From Thalassorhabdus alkalitolerans (lineage in GTDB: Bacteria > Bacillota > Bacilli > Bacillales > Marinococcaceae), in the NCBI RefSeq assembly GCF_042656585.1, contig NZ_JBHSPG010000004.1: DNA of 64,000 nucleotides; one strand, given 5' to 3'. Under the pieces are notes generated by a model, which had not been told where the DNA came from, did not search any database, and saw nothing but the letters and a program-made list of their open reading frames with translations. Below, in pieces: positions 7,060-14,597 of this stretch. How positions within the stretch are numbered: position 1 is the first letter of the stretch; each line of letters begins with the position of its first letter. A program made the translations under genes and the position numbers.

Positions 7060-7857
7060 CTACAGCACACCGCCTCCTGAAATTTTCACAGCCTCTCCCA
7101 CAATGTTTTTGGCGCTGTCTGTAGCCAGAAAGGCAATGGTATGAGCCACTTCCTCAGGTGAAGTAATCCTTCCAGATGGAAGAGAGGCATTTACTATTTG
7201 CAGCTGTTCAGGCAACGTACGATGTTGTCGTTTTCCGGCTTTTTCAATAGCCTGGCTCCCCATTTCTGTATCTACATAACCGGGACATACCGCATTCACT
7301 CTAATTCCATGCTGGATGGCTTCAACTGCAAAAGAGTGAGTAAAGCCAATCAATGCAAATTTGGAAGCAGCGTAAGCAGTATTTCCATAGGTTCCTCTTA
7401 AACCGGATAGCGAGGAAACATTAATGACAGCACCTTTCTGCCTTTCTTTCATGTCAGGATAGACAAGCTGGGATAATAACACTGCAGATGTATAGTTGAT
7501 GTGCATAACTTTTTCCATCACTTCTTGTGTGAGTTCCTCAAGTACGTTCCCACCTAACACACCTGCACTGTTAATAAGTATGGTGACCTTGCCATTTTCC
7601 TTTTTTGCTTTGTGAACCAGTTCCTCTCTTTCTTCATTATTTCCTATATCACAGGGAAATGAGGCTACAGATATATCCGGACTGCTGTTTGTTAATTCGA
7701 CTTTAAGGGCAGCAAGCTTTTCTTTATTCCTTCCTGTAATTGTAATATCTGCTCCCATGGAAGCGAGGAGCCTGGCTGTTTCCTTTCCGATTCCGCCAGT
7801 TGCTCCTGTTATTAAAGCATGCTCACCAGCCAGCGAGTCTTCACGGAAAATAGACAT
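7060..7857 (-). CDS. Short-chain dehydrogenase/reductase (FabG-like)
   Basis: 265 residues from the ATG at 7857, chosen because AGGAGGG precedes it; an upstream extension to 7974 has no SD. It has the NAD(P)-binding TGATGGIGKETA, NSAGVLGG (NAG motif), the catalytic Ser in NVSSLSG and the YAASK tetrad Tyr/Lys, then CPGYVDT and a C-terminal EEVAHTIAFLATDSAKNIVG region. This is the classical SDR layout, closest to 3-oxoacyl-ACP reductase-like enzymes. The substrate cannot be told from sequence, and no fatty-acid genes are adjacent. Confidence 0.85.
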   Translation of the reverse strand: MSIFREDSLAGEHALITGATGGIGKETARLLASMGADITITGRNKEKLAALKVELTNSSPDISVASFPCDIGNNEEREELVHKAKKENGKVTILINSAGVLGGNVLEELTQEVMEKVMHINYTSAVLLSQLVYPDMKERQKGAVINVSSLSGLRGTYGNTAYAASKFALIGFTHSFAVEAIQHGIRVNAVCPGYVDTEMGSQAIEKAGKRQHRTLPEQLQIVNASLPSGRITSPEEVAHTIAFLATDSAKNIVGEAVKISGGGVL

Positions 7858-8130
7858 GATAACCCTCCTGTTTTTTGACTTCTTGTTTAGTTTATCACGA
7901 CAAAGATAGTTTATTAAATTATTAGAATCTTCCAGAATAATAACGATTAGACGTAATAATCTAGTAAATATCATTATGAGGCTAGATGAGAATCATATTT
8001 TGATAAAATACTTTATAATTCTAGCTTTTCTTTTCAAATAGTCTATGGTACACTCTTTTTGGATTAAAAATAACAGAGAAAAATGACAGAGAACATGAGA
8101 GAGAATGTTCATCTGAAAGGAGGAGTCTTC

Positions 8131-8823
8131 ATGCTGGGAACATTAAAAGAAAGAATGACGTGGCAAAGACAAAAATGGGCGGAGGAAACAAAGGAGAGAA
8201 TTCGTGAATATGCTGAGTTTCAGCGTCTTGAGTTGCTGAAGGAAATTGAAAAAGAAGAAAAGACAAACGAGATTCTTCATCAAGAGATTGATCGCTATTT
8301 AAAGACAGCCCATCCAAGCTTTTTATTGAAACCGGAAGTGTCCAGAGCTTTGCTTAACCGGTTATACGCAAGATCAAGCGGTCGTTCAAGCATGTCTATT
8401 CATATAACAAGAGAGATGAGAAAAGCATCCGCTTTCTACAATAAGGAGATGGTTATTTTTATTAAGCTTCTTGAAAGAAAGGGAGTTACCTTTGAAGGTA
8501 ATGAAGAGAAGTTTATGACCATTTTTATAAATAAATTAAGTGAAAATAACTATAGATATTGTGTGGAGAAATATGGTGATTTCGTATCTGAGTATGAGAG
8601 CCTGGAGGATGCAATGTATCATTACCTTGAGACAGTTGAAGAAAATGATAAGTATGAAAGCGGTCACGTAGATTTCCTTACAAAACACTTGATTAATAAG
8701 GGAATTCTACCGGCTGTGACTGTAAAAAGTAAGATGAGACGCAGGCTTAAGGAATTTGAGCACCTTCATGCTGAAGACTATAAGGTTCGAAAGATGGAAA
8801 AACGTCTGCAAGAAATCAGCTGA
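8131..8823 (+). CDS. Unknown helical protein
   Basis: 230 residues from the ATG at 8131 with an excellent AAAGGAGGAG (8116-8125); longer starts back to 8083 lack an SD. The first 60 residues are charged and coiled-coil-like (ERIREYAEFQRLELLKEIEKEEK), and the rest is also helical and basic with no signal peptide or membrane segment. I do not recognise the family. It is a single gene ending at a terminator, so it is probably a cytoplasmic protein with its own promoter. Confidence 0.75.
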   Translation: MLGTLKERMTWQRQKWAEETKERIREYAEFQRLELLKEIEKEEKTNEILHQEIDRYLKTAHPSFLLKPEVSRALLNRLYARSSGRSSMSIHITREMRKASAFYNKEMVIFIKLLERKGVTFEGNEEKFMTIFINKLSENNYRYCVEKYGDFVSEYESLEDAMYHYLETVEENDKYESGHVDFLTKHLINKGILPAVTVKSKMRRRLKEFEHLHAEDYKVRKMEKRLQEIS

Positions 8824-8831
8824 AAAATATG

Positions 8832-8867
8832 AAGAGAGCTTCACGCTTATGCGGATGCTCTTTTTTT
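8832..8867 (+). terminator. Terminator after the 8131-8823 gene
   Basis: AAGAGAGC pairs with GCTCTTTT (one G-T pair) with an inner CGC/GCG, followed by T7. The MITE-like element starts immediately after the T run. Confidence 0.75.
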
Positions 8868-9168
8868 AGGCTTTGTTAAAGACTGATGTTGATTTTTTAT
8901 AAGTAGTGCGAGAAGCCTTCAGCAATAGCAGAAGCTGAAGGTGCTGCAGGGTGGGTTTTCCCGAGAGAAAATTGAATCCATACCGAGGCACAGAAGACAC
9001 CGTGAAGCGAATGAAATGAAGCTGAACGGATGTGGCACTTGTGCCTGCAGGTGCATAGAAGATGCTGGGAATGAAGTGAAGAAGAATGGATGCCGCGCTT
9101 GTCCATTCTTGTCCATTTAGACGTAAGCGAATACCCACGAAAATCACCAACAAGATGTAACAAAGCCT
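8868..9168. mobile_element. MITE-like 301 bp element with inverted ends
   Basis: The ends AGGCTTTGTTA (8868-8878) and TAACAAAGCCT (9158-9168) are perfect inverted repeats, and the match continues imperfectly for about 30 bp (both sides reach a TGxTGATTTT block). The interior has no protein-coding capacity, a CCTTCAGC/GCTGAAGG hairpin and an imperfect internal direct repeat (GAATGAAATGAAGCTGAACG near 9009, GAATGAAGTGAAGAAGAATG near 9069). There is no transposase and no clear target duplication, so any movement would need a partner element in trans. Confidence 0.6.
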
Positions 9169-9379
9169 TTTATTAAAAGAAGACCAAGGCATTAAGAATA
9201 GCCTGACAAAGGAGATGGCGTCTCCCAGGACATGGAAGATTTTTCATATGTATAAAAAATTTTCTATTTATATATGCATCTTCCTTTGCTTTCATAGGCC
9301 GGTTATGGCAAAATAATCTTAAATCATATCATCCTATTAGGACGTGTGAGATTAGATAAAGGGGAGAGTGAGAGAGGAC
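9169..9379. other. Intergenic region before the 9380 gene
   Basis: No gene is seen. A small GGAGA/TCTCC hairpin lies near 9212-9226. The remainder is AT-rich and probably holds the promoter of the next gene. Confidence 0.4.
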
Positions 9380-9709
9380 ATGGAAAAGAATATTGGTTCT
9401 TTCTTTGAAGAGAAGATTCAGGATGCCAAAGTACAGTTTGAACGCACGATCGATTGTAAACACACTGAATTTGACGATCTTTACCCATATATGAGCGAGC
9501 AGCCGCAATTTTTCTGGTATAAGCGCTATGTAGCATGGCAGGAACTATTAACGATTGTCCGTCTGGCTGATGATCTTGAGCTTGACTGGACCAGCCAATT
9601 TGATGAAGAACAGCAAGACTTTGTAAAAAACAAAGTGCTTGATGCTAAAGTTCTCGATGATTGGTATGGAAAGAAAAGAACTGAAGCCGGCGAGTCAAAG
9701 TCGGAGTAA
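9380..9709 (+). CDS. Small unknown protein
   Basis: 109 residues from the ATG at 9380 (GGGGAG at 9361-9366; a GTG at 9368 is too close to it). It is acidic and Trp/Tyr-rich (PQFFWYKRYVAWQELLTIVR, LDWTSQFDEEQQDFV), soluble and probably helical. No family is recognised. It is monocistronic with a strong terminator. Confidence 0.7.
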   Translation: MEKNIGSFFEEKIQDAKVQFERTIDCKHTEFDDLYPYMSEQPQFFWYKRYVAWQELLTIVRLADDLELDWTSQFDEEQQDFVKNKVLDAKVLDDWYGKKRTEAGESKSE

Positions 9710-9736
9710 ATAAAAAGTATATAGGAAAACTCAGAT

Positions 9737-9769
9737 AAAAGGCATTCACCAAACAGTGAGTGCCTTTTT
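9737..9769 (+). terminator. Terminator after the 9380-9709 gene
   Basis: AAAAGGCATTCAC pairs with GTGAGTGCCTTTT (one T-G pair) and a T5 run follows. The right arm is also perfectly complementary to 9804-9817. Confidence 0.85.
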
Positions 9770-9930
9770 CTTTTATCCTATGTTTACATTGGAGGCAACT
9801 GGTAAAAAGGCACTCACTTGCATCTAAAGAAACAAGGACCACCTCCTTTGAAGCTTCATTTCTCGCATTCATGGTATGTTTTCTATGCCGTTTGCAAGTT
9901 TTCTCTACCCTCATTACTACACTATGTCTA
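9770..9930. other. Intergenic region with a second complementary arm
   Basis: Together with the flanking terminators this gap (9710-10035) has no credible gene. AAAAAGGCACTCAC at 9804-9817 is a perfect inverted match to the terminator arm 9756-9769. Confidence 0.4.
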
Positions 9931-9976
9931 AGAAAAATACCCCAAATGATAGGTTATATCCTCTACCATTTGGGGT
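9931..9976 (-). terminator. Terminator of the YjiH-family gene (minus strand)
   Basis: ACCCCAAATG (9939-9948) and CATTTGGGGT (9967-9976) form a perfect 10 bp stem. Read on the minus strand it ends in ATTTTTCTT. Confidence 0.8.
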
Positions 9977-10035
9977 GCAGTACCATTCTGAATCTTTATC
10001 TATAAAGGAAGGTTCTGATCCAATCCCTTTTGTGA

Positions 10036-11388
10036 TTAAAAAATAAAGTGAGCAATAACTACGATTACTGGAAGAGTAATGATAGTTCTTTGGATAAAGA
10101 TAATCACAAGGTCGATAAACCTTACTGGTAACTTAGAAGCAAGAAGCAAGCCCCCGACTTCGGACATATAGATAAGCTGAGTTACAGATAAACATGCGAT
10201 CACAAACCGTGTGAACTCACTGGCAATGTCTGCTCCAATCACTGCTGGAAGGAACATATCTGCAAACCCGATAAGCATTGTCTGTGATGCTTCAGCAGCA
10301 TAAGGAACCTGCATTAGTTCCAACAGCGGGATAAATGGTGTACCAAGCCAAACGAAAAATGGGGTAAATTCAGCAATAATAACAGCAATTGTTCCCAGTG
10401 CCATCACAATCGGCAGGACGCCAAGCCACATATCAAGGACATTTTTCACGCCGCCAGTAGCTACCGTGCGGAATTTGTTTTCTTGCGCTTTTGCTGCTGC
10501 CTGACGCAAACCATGAGAGACAGCTGATGTGTTTTCTGGTATCTGATCATTGCTCCCTTTTCGTTCTGCCTTTTCATAGTAGTCATCTGACTTTCTGGAA
10601 AGCGGAGGGATTCTCGGCATAATAAGAGCGGCAACTAAGCCGGCTGCCACAATGGTCAAATAGTAAGGGATAATCATATGGCCCAATTCCATAAGCTCAA
10701 TGATGACAATACTGAAAGTAATAGAGACTACAGAAAATGTCGTCCCGATGACGGCAGCTTCTCTTTTCGTGTAATAACCTTGTTCGTACTGCTGGTTGGT
10801 CAAAAGCACCCCGATTGTTCCGTCTCCCATCCAAGACGCTAAAGAGTCAATTGAAGAACGGCCAGGAAGCGTAAACAAGGGCCTCATTATCTTGTTTAAT
10901 AGTGTGCCGACAAATTCCAGCAGTCCAAAATTCAAGAGTAGCGGCAGAAACAAGCCAGCAAACAAGAAGACTGTAAAGAGAAGAGGCAGAAGGTCAAAAA
11001 GCATTAAGCCGCCAGTATATTCGTGCCAGATCCACTCAGGACCCCATTGAAACAAAGTAATCACCGCAAGGATGAATCCAATGATCCTTACGATAAACCA
11101 AATGGGAGTGACCGAAAATAAATTATCTAGAAAAGTATTATTAGTAATCCACGAAACAGCGGCCACTTTAGCGAGCAAAGTTCCGACAACTGCAAGTCCG
11201 ATTAAAATGGTGACAATAGCAGGGAGGGCAGGCCCAAGTAAGTCCTCCACCATTCCAGCTAATATAGCTACTGGAATTGTAACGGAACCGTCATAAGAAA
11301 TGGGAATCATAAAAAGAAAAATCCCTATGAGAGAGGGGATAATAAATCGCATAAAACTCCCATTTCTATTTGTTGATTGATTTTCCAA
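10036..11388 (-). CDS. YjiH-family membrane protein (nucleoside-recognition/Gate domain)
   Basis: 450 residues. TTG start at 11388 chosen for the AGAGGTG about 8 bases upstream; the next ATG is residue 13. About 10-11 hydrophobic helices are visible, with a hydrophilic central loop (about residues 260-305). Patterns such as ASWMGDGTIGVLLTNQQYEQGYYTKREAAVIGT and MLIGFADMFLPAVIGADI fit the Gate/YjiH family related to SpoIIIAE/SpmA-type and nucleoside transport proteins. The transported substrate is unknown. The gene stands alone with a good terminator. Confidence 0.75.
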   Translation of the reverse strand: MENQSTNRNGSFMRFIIPSLIGIFLFMIPISYDGSVTIPVAILAGMVEDLLGPALPAIVTILIGLAVVGTLLAKVAAVSWITNNTFLDNLFSVTPIWFIVRIIGFILAVITLFQWGPEWIWHEYTGGLMLFDLLPLLFTVFLFAGLFLPLLLNFGLLEFVGTLLNKIMRPLFTLPGRSSIDSLASWMGDGTIGVLLTNQQYEQGYYTKREAAVIGTTFSVVSITFSIVIIELMELGHMIIPYYLTIVAAGLVAALIMPRIPPLSRKSDDYYEKAERKGSNDQIPENTSAVSHGLRQAAAKAQENKFRTVATGGVKNVLDMWLGVLPIVMALGTIAVIIAEFTPFFVWLGTPFIPLLELMQVPYAAEASQTMLIGFADMFLPAVIGADIASEFTRFVIACLSVTQLIYMSEVGGLLLASKLPVRFIDLVIIFIQRTIITLPVIVVIAHFIF

Positions 11389-11713
11389 AAAAAAACACCT
11401 CTATTCACGTATATAATTGTATAGTTATCCAACCTTACCTTAATATTGTAGGAGTGAAAAGATAAATCCTGTATAAAGTTAAATAATATATTATAAAAAT
11501 AACATGTTTCATGTAATTTTCAAGGGACTATGAAATAAAGGAAATTTTGAAAAGATTTTAATTTAAAAGACTAATAAGTCATGAATATAATATTCAAAAA
11601 TATGGCGATTTAGAGGAATGTTACGCTTCATACATTCTTTTTTAATAGGCAGACGCACTCTTTTCTTTCTTATAACATAAGTTATTTCGAATAAGAAAAT
11701 GGAGGCGGTAAAA
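11389..11713. other. Divergent intergenic region with a possible sigma-K promoter
   Basis: A very AT-rich 325 bp gap carrying promoters for the divergent YjiH and DUF2642 genes. CATAAGTTA at 11676-11684 fits the sigma-K -10 consensus (CATANNNTA) with an AC dinucleotide 17 bases upstream (11657-11658). That would suit late mother-cell expression of the coat-like gene at 11714, but the match is short. Confidence 0.35.
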
Positions 11714-11926
11714 ATGGAATCAACTCCACAGCTTGTTACGAATGTAGACCCTTATGTGTATCAAACACTGCTTTCAATCCGAGGCAGCCGGGTGGTTATA
11801 GAAACTGTGAGAGGAAATGTGCAGGGTGTTATACAAAATGTTATGCCTGAGCATGTAGTTGTAGAATCTCATGGTTCAACATTTTACGTGAGAATCGCAC
11901 AAATTGTCTGGGTGATGCCTTCTTAA
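11714..11926 (+). CDS. DUF2642 (YuzF-like) protein, probably spore-associated
   Basis: 70 residues from the ATG at 11714 with GGAGG at 11701-11705. The sequence VDPYVYQTLLSIRGSRVVIETVRGNVQGVI followed by VVVESHGSTFYVRIAQIVWVMP is the short beta-rich DUF2642 fold found in B. subtilis YuzF and several coat-associated proteins. It has an Sm-like look. Together with the adjacent Mn catalase and the possible sigma-K box this points to a late sporulation role, which is inference. Confidence 0.8.
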   Translation: MESTPQLVTNVDPYVYQTLLSIRGSRVVIETVRGNVQGVIQNVMPEHVVVESHGSTFYVRIAQIVWVMPS

Positions 11927-11998
11927 AAAAGAATGATACAACCCTGCTCTTTCATACAACTTAAAAGGACCACACGTGTTATGAATGGAGGGGTAGTG

Positions 11999-12892
11999 TT
12001 GTTTAAGAGAATTGATAAGCTGGCAATTGATTTGCCGAAGCCGAAATCTCCTGATGCTAACGGGGCCGCAGCTGTTCAAGAGCTCCTCGGAGGAAAATTT
12101 GGAGAAATGTCCACGTTAAACACGTATATGATCCAATCTTTTAATTTCAGAAACAAGAAAAAATTAAGGCCGTTTTACGAAATTATTGCCAGTATTACGG
12201 CAGAAGAATTTGGGCATGTGGAATTAGTATCCAATACAATTAATTTAATGATAGAAGGAACCACCTTCCCTGGTGATCCGGATATTACACCTATGCAGGC
12301 AGCCAAAGACAAACGAAACAGTCAGCATTTTATTGTCAGTGCCCAGTCTGCTTTGTTAAGTGATTCCATGGGAAGGCCCTGGAATGGAGATTACGCCTTT
12401 ACCAGCGGAAATCTTATATTGGATTTAGTAAATAACTTTTTCCTTGAAGTCGGGGCACGCACACATAAAATGAGAGTATATGAAATGACATCCAATGAAA
12501 CTGCTCGTGAAATGATAGGATATTTGCTTGTTAGAGGAGGAACTCACGTTCTTGCCTATGCCAAAGCATTGGAAGTAGCTACAGGTGTGGACATGACAAA
12601 GATGATTCCGATTCCTAACCTGGATAACAGAGCTTTTGACCATGCAAGAAAATATGAAGCACAGGGACTTCATAGAAGATTATACACATGGAGTGACAAG
12701 TATTACCGTGATATTGCACAGATATGGAAAGGACAGCACCCGGATGGAGGACAATTGGAGGTAGTTATAGGCACTCCGGACGGTGCTCCAATACCTGACT
12801 TAGAAGAAATCCCGGAGGAGTTTGCGCCTGGCATCGGTCCAGATGAGTTTATGGAAATTGTAAAAAGACTGCAAAGAAGCGCCGGAATATAA
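11999..12892 (+). CDS. Manganese-containing catalase
   Basis: 297 residues from TTG at 11999, placed 5 bases after GGAGGGG; the resulting MFKRIDKLAIDLP start is typical of the family. It has the di-Mn ligand motifs in a four-helix bundle: GGKFGEMSTLNTY, AEEFGHVELV (Glu and His ligands), GARTHKMRVYEM and GGTHVLAYA. It should dismutate hydrogen peroxide. Bacillus homologues include YdbD/YjqC and the coat protein CotJC, so either a stress role or a spore-coat role is possible. It follows the DUF2642 gene after 72 bases. Confidence 0.9.
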   Translation: MFKRIDKLAIDLPKPKSPDANGAAAVQELLGGKFGEMSTLNTYMIQSFNFRNKKKLRPFYEIIASITAEEFGHVELVSNTINLMIEGTTFPGDPDITPMQAAKDKRNSQHFIVSAQSALLSDSMGRPWNGDYAFTSGNLILDLVNNFFLEVGARTHKMRVYEMTSNETAREMIGYLLVRGGTHVLAYAKALEVATGVDMTKMIPIPNLDNRAFDHARKYEAQGLHRRLYTWSDKYYRDIAQIWKGQHPDGGQLEVVIGTPDGAPIPDLEEIPEEFAPGIGPDEFMEIVKRLQRSAGI

Positions 12893-12923
12893 GCAGAAAA
12901 GCACAATGGTGCAAAGAAATGCA

Positions 12924-12955
12924 AAAAAGGGAAGCTTTTATGAGCTCTCCTTTTT
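12924..12955. terminator. Bidirectional terminator between Mn catalase and the antiporter
   Basis: AAAAAGGGAAGCT pairs with AGCTCTCCTTTTT (with a mismatch), with A/T tracts on both sides. It overlaps the last codons of the antiporter. Confidence 0.75.
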
Positions 12956-14143
12956 CTTTTGTTCCTGCGCTTTTAATTTTCTTGTTATGGGATACATCGT
13001 TAAGCTTTGAATAAAAATGGATAAAAATACAATGCCAAATGTAAGGGTGAAAATCACTTCGCTGTTCTTTCCACCCGCATTCAGGCCAAGAAGCAGAGCT
13101 AATGAAATGGTTCCTTTCATTCCCCCCCACCCAAGGATTAAGTAATCTTGAAAGTGAAACCGATGTCTCCAAAAGGGGATAAGGTACATAATGAGGGCCA
13201 GTACAATATATCTTGCCGCAATCATCAGTAAAAAGCCTGCCAGGATATAATATAAATAAGATATATAAGGCTGCTGTCCGCCTGCAATTCCAATTAATAA
13301 AAATACGAGGCATATCATCAAGAGCTCGATGATGCCCCAAAAACCATCAAGTCTCTCTTTCACCTCTTTGTCTCCATTTACATGAAAATGCCGGGATAAA
13401 AAAAGCCCTGCAGCTACAGTGGCCAGGATTCCTGACACCTGAAGGGATTCAGCAATATAAAAGCTGATATAAGCTAACAAAAGGGAGAGAAAAATGTGAT
13501 ATTCATTATCTTTAATCAGGTGCATCCATTTATTCGCTAAAAAAGCGATAATGAGGCCAATGGCAGCGCCGCTGAAAGTGACAAGTAAAAAATCGATTAG
13601 AAAGGAATTTATGGAAAACTGTTGTGATTCAAAATACATCGTACTCATTAAAGTAAATAACACAATACTTGTTCCGTCATTTAATAATGATTCACCTTCG
13701 ACAATGTCTGCCGCTTCCTGGGGTCCTGTCTGCTTTAAGATTGTTACCACACTTACTGGATCCGTAGGAGTCAGCATAGCTGCAATTAACAGACAAGCAA
13801 CTAAACTTACTTCCAAAAAGGGGCTTAATAAGATATATAGGCTGATGCCTAAAAGGATAAAGGTGAGCAGCAAGCCAATAGTTGCCAGGGTGGATATTAA
13901 GCCCGCGTCTTTTTTTAAATCCCTGTACGGAAATTGATAAGCAGCAACAAATAAAAGCGCAGGCAGAAACCAATCAAAAATGAGATCTCGGGTGACTTCG
14001 ATATTTGAAAAAAACGGAACGAAGGAACAGAGGATTCCAGCTGCTAAAAGAAGTAACGGCAAGGGAAAGTGCTCTTTCTTTTTGTCAAAAGCAGCCAGGA
14101 CAAACCCGATACAAAGCAGGGCGAAAACTTGTTGAGCATCCAT
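12938..14143 (-). CDS. CPA1-type Na+/H+ antiporter
   Basis: 401 residues with AAAAGGAG upstream of the ATG. About 12 hydrophobic helices are present. The ion-binding region AAMLTPTDPVSVVTIL and the conserved EGESLLNDGTSIVLF motif define the CPA1 family (NhaP/NhaG type). The C-terminal hydrophilic regulatory domain seen in some members is absent. It should exchange Na+ or K+ for protons and serve pH and salt homeostasis, in keeping with a salt- or alkali-adapted host. It is convergent with the Mn catalase gene. Confidence 0.9.
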   Translation of the reverse strand: MDAQQVFALLCIGFVLAAFDKKKEHFPLPLLLLAAGILCSFVPFFSNIEVTRDLIFDWFLPALLFVAAYQFPYRDLKKDAGLISTLATIGLLLTFILLGISLYILLSPFLEVSLVACLLIAAMLTPTDPVSVVTILKQTGPQEAADIVEGESLLNDGTSIVLFTLMSTMYFESQQFSINSFLIDFLLVTFSGAAIGLIIAFLANKWMHLIKDNEYHIFLSLLLAYISFYIAESLQVSGILATVAAGLFLSRHFHVNGDKEVKERLDGFWGIIELLMICLVFLLIGIAGGQQPYISYLYYILAGFLLMIAARYIVLALIMYLIPFWRHRFHFQDYLILGWGGMKGTISLALLLGLNAGGKNSEVIFTLTFGIVFLSIFIQSLTMYPITRKLKAQEQKKKESS

Positions 14144-14219
14144 CTTCTGTTCTCCTTTTGTTTGGTAGTGTGGGTAAAGGGAATAGAAAAAGCAAGAGAT
14201 GTTCTCAGGAGATGATCGT

Positions 14220-14525
14220 GTGCCTCAATATGTATTTGATATAAAACAAGTATATAGAAAAAAGCCGGAAGATAAAATAGGGTCCTTGGTTGCAGAAGTA
14301 GACATCGAAGTGATTGATCAACATTCCGGAAGGATCCTTCATAAGATGGTGGTTCCCGTTCTTTTTCATAATTACGGAGTATATCCGGAGCTCTCTAATA
14401 TCTCCTCTCATATACCTTCACCTAATTTACGAAAAGAAGTCTATTACAGAGTAAGAAGGTATGTAAAAAGATTGAGACCTTACCTTGAGGTAAGCAAGAA
14501 CTGGGGAGAAGAAAGAGAGCAGTAA
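14220..14525 (+). CDS. Small unknown protein
   Basis: 101 residues from GTG at 14220, with AGGAGAT (14207-14213) well spaced; an ATG at 14199 precedes the SD and is less likely. The sequence (YVFDIKQVYRKKPEDKIG, then AEVDIEVIDQHSGRIL) looks like a compact beta-rich soluble protein with a basic C-terminal helix. I do not recognise the family. It is divergent from the antiporter gene. Confidence 0.6.
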   Translation: MPQYVFDIKQVYRKKPEDKIGSLVAEVDIEVIDQHSGRILHKMVVPVLFHNYGVYPELSNISSHIPSPNLRKEVYYRVRRYVKRLRPYLEVSKNWGEEREQ

Positions 14526-14551
14526 AAGGAGCATCCTGACACAGAAGAAAG

Positions 14552-14595
14552 TAAAAAACTGTCTTACACGGCTCTCTACCGTATAAGACAGTTTT
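14552..14595 (-). terminator. Terminator of the YeeE/YedE gene (bidirectional)
   Basis: AAAACTGTCTTACACGG pairs with CCGTATAAGACAGTTTT. On the minus strand it ends in a T6 run directly after the transporter stop codon, and it can also serve the 14220 gene. Confidence 0.9.
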
Positions 14596-14597
14596 GC

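Noticed and set aside
8866..9192. Minus-strand ORFs inside the MITE-like element
   Set aside because: Overlapping frames with low-complexity composition, no SD and bounded by inverted repeats.
9760..10005. 81-codon ORF between the 9380 gene and the YjiH gene
   Set aside because: It covers a terminator and both arms of another hairpin and has no SD.
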